From Candidatus Microgenomates bacterium (GTDB lineage: Bacteria; Patescibacteriota; Microgenomatia; Levybacterales; JACOYD01): a stretch of DNA of 6,255 bases. Of this stretch, positions 1-5,536 are shown one piece after another. The stretch covers positions 1 through 6,255 of the forward strand of contig JACOYD010000019.1 of NCBI GenBank assembly GCA_016182055.1. The letters run 5' to 3'. Position 1 is the stretch's first letter, and every line of letters starts with the position of its first letter. Below the pieces are notes generated by a model. It was not told the DNA's origin. It searched no databases and worked only from the letters and a program-made list of their open reading frames with translations. A program made the translations under genes and the position numbers.

Positions 1-822
1 GCAAAAGAGTCGCATAAGGGGCAGAATGGCAAACTGACCATTATCGGCGGGTCGCATCTTTTTCATGGAGCCTCTTTGTGGGCTCTGAAAATTGCTTCGC
101 GTATCGTTGACATGGTTTTCTATTCTTCAACTGCGGAAAATAATGAATTAACCCAAAAACTAAAAGGCGAGCTTTACGATTTTATCGCAGTGCCACGAGG
201 GAAAGTGGAAGACTATATTAGTCAATCAGATACAGTCTTAATTGGTCCCGGTTTAGCTCGAGAAGATGGGAGAGAAGAGGAAGAAGAGTCAACAAAAAGC
301 TTAACGGAAAGACTTCTTAAAAAATTTCCCACCAAAAAATGGGTGATTGATGCGGGCAGTTTGCAGATGATGGAAGCGGAGTGGCTGAAAAAGTTAAACG
401 GCAATGTGATTATTACACCGCACGTAAAAGAGTTCGAAGAACTCTTCAACGTAACAAGTAACAAGTTGGCAAGTGACATGTTACCTAATAACCTGTTACC
501 TATTGCCAAAGAGTACAACTGTGTGATTTTACTTAAGGGGCAGGCGGATATTGTTTGTAGTTCCAAAGAATGCGTTACTGTTACCGGAGGAAATGAGGGA
601 ATGACCAAAGGGGGAACTGGGGATGTGCTGGCGGGACTAGTGGCCGCTCTTTCTTGCAAAAATGATTTATTTCTGGCGGCAGCTGCTGGGTCATTTATTA
701 ATAAGAAAGCAGGGGAAAAACTTTACCAGCGGGTCGGCCCTTACTTCAACGCTTCAGATTTAGCCGACGAGATTCCGAAGGTAATGAAATCACTTATTTT
801 CCAGTCTCTCCAAAATCCTTGA
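1..822 (+). CDS. nnrD: ADP/ATP-dependent NAD(P)H-hydrate dehydratase, 5' end outside the window
   Basis: The frame is open from base 1 and ends at TGA 820-822, giving 273 residues with the true start upstream. The family (COG0063, ribokinase-like fold) dehydrates damaged NADHX and NADPHX back to NADH and NADPH in the cytosol, using ADP or ATP. Visible hallmarks are the early glycine motif KLTIIGGSHLFHGAS, then VLIGPGLA, WVIDAGSLQMM, NVIITPHVKEFEELF, CVILLKG, and the signature GNEGMTKGGTGDVLAG, whose aspartate (codon 622-624) is the expected catalytic base. Whether an NnrE epimerase domain precedes it cannot be seen. Between the ITPH motif and CVILLKG lies a 7-base-period repeat (451-500) encoding VTSNKLASDMLPNNLLP, which looks like a lineage insertion. 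A purine-rich run at 260-288 encodes an acidic loop. The 3' end overlaps the convergent DUF5654 gene by 29 bases, and no terminator hairpin is visible between them. Confidence 0.93.
   Translation, partial: AKESHKGQNGKLTIIGGSHLFHGASLWALKIASRIVDMVFYSSTAENNELTQKLKGELYDFIAVPRGKVEDYISQSDTVLIGPGLAREDGREEEEESTKSLTERLLKKFPTKKWVIDAGSLQMMEAEWLKKLNGNVIITPHVKEFEELFNVTSNKLASDMLPNNLLPIAKEYNCVILLKGQADIVCSSKECVTVTGGNEGMTKGGTGDVLAGLVAALSCKNDLFLAAAAGSFINKKAGEKLYQRVGPYFNASDLADEIPKVMKSLIFQSLQNP
451..500. repeat. 7-base-period array with inverted halves inside nnrD
   Basis: GTAACAA occurs twice in tandem (451-457, 458-464), followed by the related GTTGGCA. TGTTACC then occurs at 479-485 and 494-500, separated by TAATAACC. 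GTAACA and TGTTAC are reverse complements, so the left and right halves can pair. The array is read in frame by nnrD. A third perfect GTAACAA would put TAA at 466-468; the sequence there is TTG. Confidence 0.75.
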
Positions 823-1069
823 AAGCTGGATTGTGAGGAAGACGGCGAGGATTGTTATTGACGGCGAGGATTGTTATTGCTATTGCGTAGATTAACAAAG
901 AAATAATTCCGCTTTGGCCCGGCAGCCAAATTTTGATGTAGCTGTTGACAAATTCCTGAATCACATTATTCCAGGCCAGCGCCGCCACCAGACCAAAGCC
1001 GCTGGTAGCTAAAGTCAGCATTTGACGAACGATTTCGAGGTGGAGTTTCTTATTACTTTTGTTTGGCAT
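794..1069 (-). CDS. DUF5654-like small membrane protein with a frameshifted C-terminus
   Basis: A 91-residue protein on the minus strand. I place the start at the ATG 1069-1067 because an extended -10 element ends six bases before it; an in-frame ATG at 1093 would lie upstream of that promoter. The N-terminus is basic (MPNKSNKKLHLEIV), followed by a helix with RQMLTLATSGFGLVAALAWN and the pattern WNNVIQEF, which I recognise as typical of DUF5654 proteins of CPR and archaea; their function is unknown. A second hydrophobic segment, GIISLLIYAIAITILAV, is cut short by NNNPRRLPHNP. The cause is a 19-bp tandem duplication at 841-878. With one copy removed, the frame reads LAVFLTIQLSRILERLENK and stops at TGA (plus-strand 790-792), an 86-residue protein with a full second membrane helix. 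The present gene is therefore probably a recent mutant; it may keep partial function. It is convergent with nnrD and divergent from fic. Confidence 0.72.
   Translation of the reverse strand: MPNKSNKKLHLEIVRQMLTLATSGFGLVAALAWNNVIQEFVNSYIKIWLPGQSGIISLLIYAIAITILAVNNNPRRLPHNPAFKDFGETGK
841..878. repeat. perfect 19-bp tandem duplication inside the DUF5654-like gene
   Basis: The 19-base unit gacggcgaggattgttatt occurs at 841-859 and again, identically, at 860-878. Because 19 is not a multiple of 3, it shifts the reading frame of the minus-strand gene. It lies downstream of the nnrD stop and leaves that gene untouched. Confidence 0.97.
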
Positions 1070-1075
1070 GGCAAT

Positions 1076-1084
1076 ATTATAGCA
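1076..1084 (-). promoter_or_regulatory. extended -10 promoter for the DUF5654-like gene, probably leaderless
   Basis: Read on the minus strand, the sequence is TGC-TATAAT followed by ATTGCC and then the ATG at 1069-1067. This is a perfect consensus extended -10 element. With the hexamer at -12 to -7, the first transcribed base would be the A of the start codon. No convincing -35 box is seen, which an extended -10 does not need. Confidence 0.7.
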
Positions 1085-1098
1085 GATATCCAACGTTC

Positions 1099-1127
1099 TT
1101 GACTTTCTTCGGGAATTATGCGTTAAT
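1099..1127 (+). promoter_or_regulatory. candidate sigma70-like promoter for fic
   Basis: TTGACT (1099-1104, five of six to the -35 consensus) is followed by a 17-base spacer ending in TGC and the hexamer GTTAAT (1122-1127, four of six). The fic ATG begins eight bases after the hexamer, so the leader would be about one base. It is divergent from, and overlaps in regulatory space with, the DUF5654 promoter. The -10 match is only moderate. Confidence 0.42.
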
Positions 1128-1134
1128 TAAACTA

Positions 1135-2220
1135 ATGTATTCTCCGAGATTCACCATCACCAACGAAATTTTGACTAATATCGGTACTATCGAGGCGGCT
1201 CGCGAGGTAATTGATCATGCTCCGCTTCTGCCATACTACGAGAAGCAGTTTCAAGAAGAGGCTTTAGTGCGAACCGTTCATCACGGAACGCATATTGAGG
1301 GTAACGAGTTGGATTTAGCTCAAGCGGAGAAAGTTTTGCTGGGACAAAATGTGGTGGCGAGAGTAAGAGATATTCAGGAAGTGATTAATTACAGAAGAGT
1401 GATGGAATACCTTAATAAATCTCAAATCTCCCATTCGACGAGCTCAGGGCAAGCAAATCTCAAATCTCAAATAGACGAAGATATGATTAAAGAAATTCAT
1501 AGAATGACGGTAGAGCGGATTTTGGATGCCTCACAGTGCGGGGTGTACCGGTCCACACAGGTGGTGGTCCGCAACAGCCAGACGGGCAATGTGAGTTTTC
1601 GGCCGCCAACGGCAGTGGAAGTTGTCTATCAGATGGCAGATTTTGTACATTGGCTGGCTGGCGAGGGAGCCGCAGAGGTACATCCGGTTTTAAAAGCAGG
1701 CATTGTGCACTATGAAATTGTCCGCATCCATCCCTTTTTGGACGGAAACGGCCGGGTGGCCCGTTCGCTTTCCACACTGGTTCTTTTCAAAGAGGGCTAT
1801 GATATCCGTCGCTTTTTTTCAATTGAGGAATATTTTGACAATAACGCCTCCGATTACTACAAAGCTCTTCAGAGCGTGGAGGAAGAGGATGGGGATCTTA
1901 CCAAATGGCTGTCTTATTTTACCCACGGCTTGGCTATTGAGTTAACCAAAGTAAAAGAAAAAGTGCAGAGATTGTCGGTTGATATAAAACTTAAAGATAA
2001 ACTTGGTCAGCAGGTTATTTTGACAGAGCGGCAAATTAAGATTATTGAATATATGCAAAAGACGGGATACTTGCAGAATAAGGCTTTTGAAACGCTCTTT
2101 CCCATGGTGAGTGAAGACACCATTTTGCGGGAGTTGCAAGAACTGGTTAAACGTGGCATCATAAGAAAGCAGGGTGTCACAAAAGCGGCAAAATACGTTT
2201 TGAATACATATGCAGGCTAG
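1135..2220 (+). CDS. Fic/DOC family protein with C-terminal winged helix (predicted protein AMPylase)
   Basis: A 361-residue Fic protein. Such proteins transfer AMP (or another nucleotide part) from a nucleotide to Ser, Thr or Tyr of a target protein; the target here is unknown. The core motif HPFLDGNGRVAR is complete at residues 199-210, with the catalytic histidine at 199. An N-terminal inhibitory-type motif, HGTHIEGN, carries the key glutamate at residue 55, but the usual Ser/Thr four positions earlier is glycine. Residues from about 295 on (LTERQIKIIEYM to the end) look like a winged helix-turn-helix, common in Fic proteins that control their own locus. I chose the ATG at 1135 because MYSPRFTITNEIL is the usual family start and the promoter lies just before it; an in-frame ATG at 1063 would overlap the divergent gene. 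Residues 95-113 come from an inserted repeat element (1417-1472) before the conserved IDEDMIKEIHRM. No toxin or antitoxin partner is evident next door. Confidence 0.9.
   Translation: MYSPRFTITNEILTNIGTIEAAREVIDHAPLLPYYEKQFQEEALVRTVHHGTHIEGNELDLAQAEKVLLGQNVVARVRDIQEVINYRRVMEYLNKSQISHSTSSGQANLKSQIDEDMIKEIHRMTVERILDASQCGVYRSTQVVVRNSQTGNVSFRPPTAVEVVYQMADFVHWLAGEGAAEVHPVLKAGIVHYEIVRIHPFLDGNGRVARSLSTLVLFKEGYDIRRFFSIEEYFDNNASDYYKALQSVEEEDGDLTKWLSYFTHGLAIELTKVKEKVQRLSVDIKLKDKLGQQVILTERQIKIIEYMQKTGYLQNKAFETLFPMVSEDTILRELQELVKRGIIRKQGVTKAAKYVLNTYAG
1417..1472. repeat. composite heptamer-REP-like-heptamer element inserted in fic
   Basis: AAATCTC occurs twice (1417-1430), followed by a 23-base core (1431-1453) that starts CCATTCGACG and ends GCTCAGGGCAAG, then CAAATCT twice plus CAAAT (1454-1472). 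The core resembles REP-type sequences that can fold weakly, and it shares its start and end with the element at 4365-4424. It is translated in frame as SQISHSTSSGQANLKSQ. Confidence 0.78.
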
Positions 2221-2392
2221 TGATCCGGCCATCTTTTATTTAGGTTTGATTCTTCCCGGGCTTTTTGCTCTGATTCTCATTGCCGAGGGAGCGCATAAGC
2301 TGACTCGGTATGAACCCGGTTGGGTTAATATTATTCTTGGCAGCGCTTTTTTACTTATTATAGTTATTGCCTACATCTTCTTTTTGCGATAG
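2210..2392 (+). CDS. small two-helix membrane protein, function unknown
   Basis: A 60-residue protein with two hydrophobic segments: about residues 8-27 (IFYLGLILPGLFALILIAEG) and 38-59 (WVNIILG through AYIFFLR). They are joined by the polar loop AHKLTRYEPG, and the protein ends FFLR. The strong hydrophobic pattern, lack of internal stops and close packing support a real gene. It overlaps the last 11 bases of fic in another frame, so it may be translated by coupling from the fic message; no Shine-Dalgarno motif is seen. I do not recognise the family. It could be an accessory to the Fic protein or an unrelated small membrane protein. Confidence 0.62.
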   Translation: MQASDPAIFYLGLILPGLFALILIAEGAHKLTRYEPGWVNIILGSAFLLIIVIAYIFFLR

Positions 2393-2400
2393 AGAAAATG

Positions 2401-2409
2401 TGGTAAAAT
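2401..2409 (+). promoter_or_regulatory. extended -10 element before the DNA ligase gene
   Basis: TGG followed by TAAAAT (2404-2409) fits an extended -10 element (five of six in the hexamer). The ligase ATG starts ten bases after the hexamer, so the expected leader is only about three bases, too short for a Shine-Dalgarno site. No clear -35 box is present. It would drive ligase and EndoQ together. Confidence 0.55.
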
Positions 2410-2418
2410 CGCCAGGCT

Positions 2419-4158
2419 ATGACCTTTGCACAATTTTCTTCTTATCTTGAGAAACTGGAAAAAACTTCCTCAAGACTTATCCTGATTGATATTTTAGCCG
2501 ACCTTTTTAGACACGCTTCAAAAGACGAAATTGAAAAAATTATCTATTTAAGTCAGGGCCGCATCGCCCCGTTTTTTGAAGCCACAGAAATTGGCATGGC
2601 GGAAAAGACGGTGGCCGAGTCAATTGCCAAAGCCTTTAATTCTACAAAAGAGGCGGTATTAAAACTATATGGGAAATTGGGAGATATGGGGATCGTCGCT
2701 TCGCTCCTAAACTCAAAAGTTAAAAATCCCGCCTTCGCCGAGGCTTCGGCGGGCGGGCAAAACTCAAAACTGGCGGTGGATGATGTTTTTGAAACACTGA
2801 CTAAAATTGCTAAGACGCAGGGGGAGGGGACGGTGGAAAAAAGGCAGCAGTTATTGTCAGATTTGTTGAAAAAACTGGATAGCGTTTCTGTCAAGCATTT
2901 AGTGCGCATTCCCTTGGGCAATATGAGGTTGGGCATTGGCGATCCGACCATTTTGGATGGACTGGCCAAGGCAAAATTAGGTGACAAGAGTAAGCGAAAA
3001 TTACTGGAGGGCGCCTACAACAAAACTTCCGATATGGGTCTGATTGCTAAAACCTTGTTTAGCGGCGGCATTGCTGCCGTTAATAAATTAAAAGTGCAGG
3101 TGGGAAAGCCGATTCGCTCGGAATTGTGCGAGCGTCTGCCGACTGCCGAGAAGGTGATTGAGAAAATGTCTTCTGTTGATGTGCAATATAAATATGATGG
3201 TTTTCGAGTGCAAATTCACAAAGACGGGGAGCGAGTTTCCATGTTTTCCCGAAATCTGGAAAACATGACTCATATGTTCCCCGAACTTATCAAAGCAACG
3301 CTACAGCAAGTAAAAGCAAAAACTGCTATTTTAGACACAGAGGCCTTGGCTTATCAGGTAGAGTCGGAGGAATTTTTGCCCTTTCAGGAAACTACCAAGC
3401 GCCGCCGAAAGTACGGTATTGCCGAAATGGCCCAAAAACTGCCGCTTAAGGCTTTTGCCTTTGACATTTTATATAAAGACGGCCGCTCGTTAATTGATTT
3501 GCCATTAAGAGAGAGAATAGCCATTTTACAGAAAACTATCAGCGAAGATGGTGTGTTGATGGTTAGTCAAACAGAGCAAGTGAGAGATGTTAAACGCTTG
3601 ACAATTCTTTTGGAGGATGCTATTTCTAAAGGTTTGGAGGGATTGGTAGTCAAGCGTTTGCAAAGTCCGTACGAGGCAGGGGGGAGAAACTTTAACTGGG
3701 TAAAATTAAAACGGCATAGCAGCGGCGAACTGCAAGATACTATTGACTGTGTGATTTTGGGTTACATTTTTGGCCGCGGGAAAAGAACTGCTTTTGGAGC
3801 AGGGGCTCTATTGGTTGGTGTTTACGATGAGTCGCAAGACGAATTCGTGACAGTTTCTAAAATCGGGACGGGGTTAACCGATGAAGAATGGCGGGAAATA
3901 AAAGTGAAAAGTGAAAAGTTAAAAGTGAAAACTAAGCCGGCCAGAGTTAACTCCAAAATAGTGCCCAGCGTGTGGGTGGAGCCTAAAATTGTCATTGAAG
4001 TTTTGGCAGATGAGATTACCAAAAGTCCTCTTCACACGGCCGGTTTGGCCCTGCGTTTCCCCAGATTGGTCAGTTTTCGCGGTTTGGACAAACGGGCCGA
4101 AGACGCAACGACGGTTAAAGAGTTGGTAGAAATGTACAAAGAACAATTTAAGAAATAA
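2419..4158 (+). CDS. lig: ATP-dependent DNA ligase, archaeal/eukaryotic LigI type
   Basis: A 579-residue cytosolic enzyme that seals nicks in double-stranded DNA through enzyme-AMP and DNA-AMP intermediates. Domains in order: helical DNA-binding domain, about residues 1-220 (with RIPLGNMRLGIGDPTILDGL); nucleotidyltransferase core, about 230-430; OB-fold, about 435-575. Motif I is YKYDGFR with the AMP-accepting lysine at residue 258. Also visible are SRNLENMT, LDTEALAY, the AFDILY motif, motif IV EGLVVKR (Glu407, Lys412) and motif V WVKLKR (Trp427, Lys429, Lys431). The length is close to the 550-600 usual for the archaeal family. Two repeat tracts are carried in frame: residues 97-118, containing NPAFAEASAGG, in the DNA-binding domain, and residues 495-506, KVKSEKLKVK, in the OB-fold; neither touches a motif. 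The next gene starts one base after the stop, so EndoQ would be co-transcribed. Most bacteria also have an NAD-dependent ligase; whether this one does cannot be seen. Confidence 0.96.
   Translation: MTFAQFSSYLEKLEKTSSRLILIDILADLFRHASKDEIEKIIYLSQGRIAPFFEATEIGMAEKTVAESIAKAFNSTKEAVLKLYGKLGDMGIVASLLNSKVKNPAFAEASAGGQNSKLAVDDVFETLTKIAKTQGEGTVEKRQQLLSDLLKKLDSVSVKHLVRIPLGNMRLGIGDPTILDGLAKAKLGDKSKRKLLEGAYNKTSDMGLIAKTLFSGGIAAVNKLKVQVGKPIRSELCERLPTAEKVIEKMSSVDVQYKYDGFRVQIHKDGERVSMFSRNLENMTHMFPELIKATLQQVKAKTAILDTEALAYQVESEEFLPFQETTKRRRKYGIAEMAQKLPLKAFAFDILYKDGRSLIDLPLRERIAILQKTISEDGVLMVSQTEQVRDVKRLTILLEDAISKGLEGLVVKRLQSPYEAGGRNFNWVKLKRHSSGELQDTIDCVILGYIFGRGKRTAFGAGALLVGVYDESQDEFVTVSKIGTGLTDEEWREIKVKSEKLKVKTKPARVNSKIVPSVWVEPKIVIEVLADEITKSPLHTAGLALRFPRLVSFRGLDKRAEDATTVKELVEMYKEQFKK
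2707..2771. repeat. composite heptamer-hairpin-heptamer element inserted in the ligase gene
   Basis: Three degenerate seven-base units (CTAAACT, CAAAAGT, TAAAAAT; 2707-2727) precede a strong hairpin at 2728-2757. CCCGCC pairs with GGCGGG and CGCCGA pairs with TCGGCG, with a TT bulge and a GGCT loop, giving 12 paired bases. Two perfect CAAAACT units follow (2758-2771). It is read in frame as LNSKVKNPAFAEASAGG and then QNSKL. With no T-run after the stem and in the middle of a gene, it is not a terminator. Confidence 0.85.
3901..3935. repeat. 7-base-period array in the ligase OB-fold region
   Basis: Five units run in register: AAAGTGA, AAAGTGA, AAAGTTA, AAAGTGA, AAACTAA. The ligase frame reads them as KVKSEKLKVKTK. 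The single change in the third unit (T at 3920) turns what would be an in-frame TGA at 3919-3921 into TTA (Leu). Confidence 0.85.
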
Positions 4159-4307
4159 TATGCAGTTTGTTGCTGATCTTCATTTACATTCCAAATATTC
4201 CCGGGCGGTTAGTCAGGATATGGTTTTGCCGACCATGGCGGCGTGGGGGAAGAAAAAGGGGATTGACATTTTAACCACCGGCGATTGGACGCACCCTTTG
4301 TGGTTTA

Positions 4308-4329
4308 GGGAAATAAGGGGGAAATAAGG
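4308..4329. repeat. perfect 11-bp tandem duplication that breaks EndoQ
   Basis: GGGAAATAAGG occurs at 4308-4318 and again at 4319-4329. The second copy shifts the frame and exposes TAA at 4325-4327. Removing one copy restores an uninterrupted frame that matches the family without gap. Confidence 0.95.
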
Positions 4330-4364
4330 GGATTGTTGGAGGAAGCGGGAGAAGGGGTATACCA

Positions 4365-4424
4365 ACTCAAAACTCCCCACTTCGCCCATTCGGCTTCGCT
4401 CGGGGCTTCGCGGGGCAAGCAAAA
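4365..4424. repeat. composite GC-rich palindromic element inside EndoQ
   Basis: A CTCAAAACTC remnant leads into a GC-rich core with nested CCCC/CCC and GGGG blocks (4375-4415), followed by CAAGCAAAA. The core contains CCATTCGG (4386-4393) and GCTCGGGG (4398-4405), matching the start and end of the fic element core, plus an extra CTTCGCGGGG. It is read in frame as LKTPHFAHSASLGASRGKQ, where EndoQ relatives have only a short link. Confidence 0.72.
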
Positions 4425-4860
4425 TGAACCATTATTTCTTTTGACTGTTGAGGTGGCCAGTATTTATAGTCAGGGAGGGAAATTGAGGAGAATTCATAAC
4501 TTAATTTTTGCTCCCAATTTTGATACGGCGGAGAAAATAAATAAAGAATTGCATAGAAGAAGCGTTAATTTGCTCTCCGACGGCCGGCCGATGATGGGGC
4601 TTTCCTCGATTAATCTCATTGAATTGGTTTTGGGTATTGATAAAAATGCCCTGCTGATACCGTGCCACGCCTGGACTCCCTGGTTTTCTTTGTATGGCTC
4701 AAATTCTGGCTTTGACAGTATTGAAGAGTGTTTTGGCGACTGGGCTAAATATATTTACGGCGTGGAAACGGGACTGTCAAGCGATCCGGAAATGAATTGG
4801 AGGATTAAAGATCTGGAAGATCGGACTCTTCTCTCTCGACCGTATTTGAGGTTAGTAATG

Positions 4861-4876
4861 AGAGCTTAGAGCTTAG
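4861..4876. repeat. short heptamer array in EndoQ
   Basis: AGAGCTT occurs twice, plus AG, in tandem. In the downstream EndoQ frame it encodes part of VSNESLELSYD, about seven residues longer than expected between VFE and ELSYD. A third copy would introduce TAG in that frame. Confidence 0.65.
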
Positions 4877-4910
4877 TTACGATTTGATTAGGGAGGCGAT
4901 TATGCAACAC

Positions 4911-4929
4911 AGCTCTCAGCTCTCAGCTC
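4911..4929. repeat. heptamer array in EndoQ, near-inverted to the one at 4861
   Basis: AGCTCTC occurs twice, plus AGCTC. Six of seven bases match the reverse complement of the AGAGCTT unit at 4861-4876. It encodes SSQLSAP in a spot where relatives run almost directly from the helix into the TIEFFPEEGKYHY motif. Confidence 0.72.
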
Positions 4930-5093
4930 CAAGAACTAAAGTCGCTTACACAATCGAGTTTTATCCGGAAGAGGGTAAGTACCATTATACTGGACACAGA
5001 AATTGTAAAGTGGTGCAGATGCCGGAGGAAACAAAAACTAATGGTACGACTTGCCCGGTTTGCCAGCGTAAGTTAACCGTGGGGGTAATGCAC

Positions 5094-5118
5094 CGCGTGC
5101 AGCAACTGGCTGCACGCG
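5094..5118. repeat. perfect 10-bp inverted repeat in EndoQ
   Basis: CGCGTGCAGC (5094-5103) and its exact reverse complement GCTGCACGCG (5109-5118) flank the five-base loop AACTG. The stem is seven-tenths or more G+C and would be stable in RNA or single-stranded DNA. It encodes HRVQQLAARG and is followed after two bases by the ATTTCCA array. There is no T-run, so it is not an intrinsic terminator. Confidence 0.8.
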
Positions 5119-5120
5119 GA

Positions 5121-5150
5121 ATTTCCAATTTCCAATTTCCAATTTCCAAT
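5121..5150. repeat. four perfect ATTTCCA heptamers in EndoQ
   Basis: ATTTCCA is repeated four times without a mismatch, plus AT. It is read as ISNFQFPISN and has no stop in any of the three forward frames, so any copy number in frame would be tolerated. Confidence 0.95.
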
Positions 5151-5470
5151 GACGAGTTTGGAGTGAGGTGGATAAAGGATGAAGATGGAAAGCGGCCGCC
5201 GTTTGTCAAACTGGTTCCTCTACTTGAAATTATCGCCGAAGCTCTTAGTTCAACCACGGCCAGCGGCAAAGTGCGGGAAGTATTTGAAAATTTAGTCGAA
5301 AAATTCGGCTCGGAAATGGCAGTTCTTTTGCAAACCGACACTGCGGAAATTGCCAAGCTGGCCGGGCCCAGAGTGGCAGAGGGCGTTGGAAAAGTCAGAA
5401 GCGGGGACATTGTGATTGCCCCGGGGTTTGACGGAGAATATGGAAAGGTAAAGATATGGAATACAGAAAT

Positions 5471-5502
5471 TCAAAACTCAAAACTTAAAAGTCAAAACTC
5501 AA
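5471..5502. repeat. TCAAAAC heptamer array near the EndoQ 3' end
   Basis: Units in register are TCAAAAC, TCAAAAC, TTAAAAG, TCAAAAC and TCAA. They are read as QNSKLKSQNS, between the conserved GKVKIW strand and the terminal EQMGLF. The unit is a rotation of the CAAAACT unit found in the ligase gene. Confidence 0.87.
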
Positions 5503-5536
5503 CGGAAGAGAAGGTTAGCGAACAGATGGGACTCTT

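Noticed and set aside
222..659. Long minus-strand open frames inside nnrD, fic, ligase and EndoQ
   Set aside because: They lie opposite well-supported genes, have no recognisable motifs or starts, and their composition is that of antisense shadows.
1063..1134. Longer fic reading frame starting at ATG 1063
   Set aside because: It would overlap the divergent DUF5654 start and its promoter, and the extra 24 residues do not look like the family. MYSPRFTITNEIL at 1135 is the usual start.
2728..2757. Intrinsic terminator
   Set aside because: The stem is strong, but there is no T-run after it on either strand and it lies within an intact conserved gene.
4317..4331. Programmed -1 frameshift rescuing EndoQ
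   Set aside because: The site is part of a perfect 11-bp duplication, lacks a proper in-frame slippery heptamer, and the gene has a second unrelated lesion further on.
5121..5150. CRISPR-like array
   Set aside because: The unit is only seven bases with no spacers; no repeat of 20 bases or more with unique spacers occurs anywhere in the window.
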